In this document: piece by piece, positions 63,401-64,000 of the stretch
How positions within the stretch are numbered: the stretch's first letter is position 1
Layout of the letters: each line of letters opens with the position of its first letter
Program-made: the position numbers and the translations under genes
Assembly: GCF_900102485.1 (NCBI RefSeq)
Contig: NZ_FNBX01000015.1
Span: 6,711-70,710 of the forward strand
From: Desulfovibrio legallii
GTDB taxonomy: Bacteria; Desulfobacterota; Desulfovibrionia; Desulfovibrionales; Desulfovibrionaceae
DNA: 64,000 nucleotides
Direction of reading: 5' to 3'
Notes under the pieces: generated by a model
Database searches by the model: none
The model's input: the letters and a program-made list of their open reading frames with translations, nothing else
Told to the model about the DNA's origin: nothing

Positions 63401-63846
63401 TCTATGCTTCAGCTGAAGGCAGGCAGGCCATCGGCCCGCGCAGCCTGTATTTGCTGCGCAACGCTGCGAGCGCGGACAAGGGCCTGGGCTTCGCGTTGGC
63501 CGGCAACTTCTATCCGGACTTCCTGCTGTGGCTGGTGGACGATGCCACCGGCAAGCAGTGGCTGACGTTCGTCGATCCGAAGGGGTTGCGCAATCTCGAC
63601 CTGTCACATCCCAAGCTGGGCCTCTACAAGGAAGTGAAGGCACTGGAAACGACGCTGGCTGCACAGGCCAAGGCGGGGGAAGCGCCGCTGGTCCTGAATG
63701 CCTTCATTCTCTCGCCAACCAAGTTCAGCGATTTGCTCAACGTGGGGGATCCCGCAAAGAAGGCTGCTCTGGAAGATCGTCATGTGCTGTTCATGGAAGA
63801 TGGCGCCAGCAGCTACCTGAAAAAGCTCTTGTCAAAATTGGATTGA
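60487..63846 (+). CDS. Res-like DEAD/DEAH helicase-nuclease
   Basis: An 1119-aa protein with type III restriction (Res) features: Walker A NATGSGKTLL (about 160-169), Walker B LVDEGHRG (about 263-270), and an SF2 second lobe with RKFTEGWSSWRVSTMG and QIIQLFGRGVRLKG (about 590-635). Near the C-terminus FYPDFLLW and TFVDPKG (about 1008-1030) form a PD-(D/E)xK-like nuclease motif. Together with the Mod gene, one base of overlap upstream, this forms a restriction-like pair; the SNF2 gene is an extra component. ATP-driven cleavage is inferred from motifs. Confidence 0.88.
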   Translation: MARAAKPKAQKRSFHQELVLNRWVLGFFQGGTLAALKQRIGDDRFEGMDEDGQTRFFHELIRGLFDPNKVPEADLRRYDLNVVAHWQAITAQRNKLEGHELQMKYFQYLSLLFTELYLDWYFNHRQDLLDGLNEEMTRYRAEPGAEPFRDFEADDLNKIAFWNATGSGKTLLLHVNIRQYLHYFQAGHGDHHPNKIILLTPNEGLSRQHLEELRLSGFVFAQIFNKAQTPPRGTIEIIDINKLGDEMGDKTVAVDAFEGNNLVLVDEGHRGTGTAAGAWMARRDALVRGGFAFEYSATFGQAVAKGFTVVQAEEDIQKKRAKMLFETTSLKKLDEDQKAQLALTEEDKRRARVIATREIYAKCILFDYSYKFFYEDGYGKESLILNMSGEAYEQADNARKYFAACLLAYYQQLWLWSTHRDKLADFNIEKPLWVFVGNTVSGEESDILEVVNFLADFLNSEAQIKRWLTDLIADKAQILDAKGNNIFSGRFTPLMDFGGRVDELYADILLRVFNAPARQRLKLVNIKSSKGELALRVGDAEPFGLINIGDDAGFFGMAEDVDAFDSERDDFGGALFGTLNNKDNRLNVLIGSRKFTEGWSSWRVSTMGLLNMGQGEGSQIIQLFGRGVRLKGKGFSLKRSLPQERPKGVHLDKLEALNIFGVRASYMAEFKGYLGKEDITPSDEVLELDFPTRANLPKGKLKTLALKDGYKDNQKLGFKRTHFPWLYEIPTQFQGKIKPPHVVLDLYPRVEALSSKDKGTTPTTEARNKSKLNQTLFPAFNWDRIYLALQDYKLQRSWSNLRLEQQKLIDFCAGMQDWYTLFIPAAELSVTTFADIRKQEDILLRLLTDYTDRFYKALKTGYEGQFYEVVQVDEDSGSMLKLYQFEIEDSDDGQAYLNRLEVLKKLVVEGKIGEASQWNAPHMVAISFDRHLFYPLFGFESDDEKKQVPLKLTPLGLGAPSEVQFVRDLEAFYASAEGRQAIGPRSLYLLRNAASADKGLGFALAGNFYPDFLLWLVDDATGKQWLTFVDPKGLRNLDLSHPKLGLYKEVKALETTLAAQAKAGEAPLVLNAFILSPTKFSDLLNVGDPAKKAALEDRHVLFMEDGASSYLKKLLSKLD

Positions 63847-63877
63847 GCATGGAATTTTTGATAACGTACGGTATTTT

Positions 63878-64000
63878 TGACCCTCCCCCAGGAAAATATA
63901 CCATTGAAAAGTTAGTGTTCCTGGCATAGGAGCACAAGAATGAAACGCAGCAGATTTACCGAAGAACAGATTATTGGGATATTGCGGCAGGCCGAGGCAG
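63878..64000 (+). mobile_element. IS3-family element, left end (continues past the window)
   Basis: The sequence TGACCCTCCCCC at 63878 resembles the C-rich terminal repeat of IS3-family elements and is followed by AGGAG and an orfA start at 63940. It lies 31 bp past the Res stop, so the three-gene operon is bracketed by IS3-type sequences. Confidence 0.7.
63940..64000 (+). CDS. IS3-family transposase OrfA, partial
   Basis: Twenty residues are visible, MKRSRFTEEQIIGILRQAEA, the standard IS3-group OrfA start. It is related to, but clearly different from, the OrfA at 53927, so the two ends are not copies of one element. Confidence 0.88.
   Translation, partial: MKRSRFTEEQIIGILRQAEA

Noticed and set aside
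54417..63846. Classification as DISARM or BREX
   Set aside because: No DUF1998, PLD, PglZ or BrxC-like gene is present; only SNF2, a DPPY methylase and a Res-like protein are seen.

Overview
The window is GC-rich and reads as a sulfate-reducer-type deltaproteobacterium (Desulfovibrionaceae-like). The evidence is a Desulfovibrio-type flavodoxin behind a sequence close to the Desulfovibrio Fur box, an NrfHA pair with a CXXCK catalytic haem, a bacteriohemerythrin-fused chemoreceptor, NfnAB, an RACo-like ASKHA ferredoxin and RlpA/FliM/CheV of that type. The species was not identified. Almost all of the first 53.8 kb looks like ordinary chromosome; the last 10 kb is an acquired island.

Layout. 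1-4 kb (minus): EF-G-like GTPase (cut by the window edge), an MsrB-MsrA fusion and galE. 4.0-11.2 kb (plus): a Cus-type copper/silver efflux operon (small secreted protein, OM channel, CusF-like chaperone, CusB, CusA) with a strong promoter and terminator. 11.4-14.6 kb (minus): flavodoxin, a secreted protein, RlpA, YedF. 14.8-16.5 kb: hemerythrin chemoreceptor behind a sigma-28-like promoter. 16.7-28.1 kb: an anaerobic respiration block. A hybrid histidine kinase with a CXXCH sensor domain and a sigma-54 activator face nrfHA (nitrite to ammonium), followed by ttrBCA (tetrathionate reductase-like). 28.3-32.7 kb (minus): TonB, an AEC-family carrier, an OmpH-like lipoprotein, a lytic transglycosylase. 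33-39.3 kb (plus): GAF protein, SulP transporter, tRNA-dihydrouridine synthase, IspH, CheV. 39.4-44.4 kb (minus): PHP phosphoesterase and a four-gene surface-glycan cluster (GtrA, YdjC-type deacetylase, GT2, GT-C-like). 44.8-53.7 kb: NfnAB, a small conserved-looking gene, GmhB, FliM plus a small low-GC gene, ASKHA ferredoxin, Rsm22-type methyltransferase.

At 53.7 kb a tRNA-Pro(TGG) and its terminator mark an abrupt change. Next come a truncated IS3-family element, the 3' end of a GNAT acetyltransferase gene, and a tightly packed operon of an SNF2 helicase, a DPPY (type III Mod-like) DNA methyltransferase with a long N-terminal domain, and a Res-like helicase/nuclease. A second IS3-family element starts just after and is cut by the window end. 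This three-gene module is the best candidate for an unusual genome-defence system; its methyltransferase has a sharply lower-GC specificity segment.

Three copies of an intergenic repeat with strong inverted repeats (11.3, 16.5 and 29.5 kb) form an undescribed dispersed family in this window. No CRISPR array, rRNA or recognisable riboswitch was seen.
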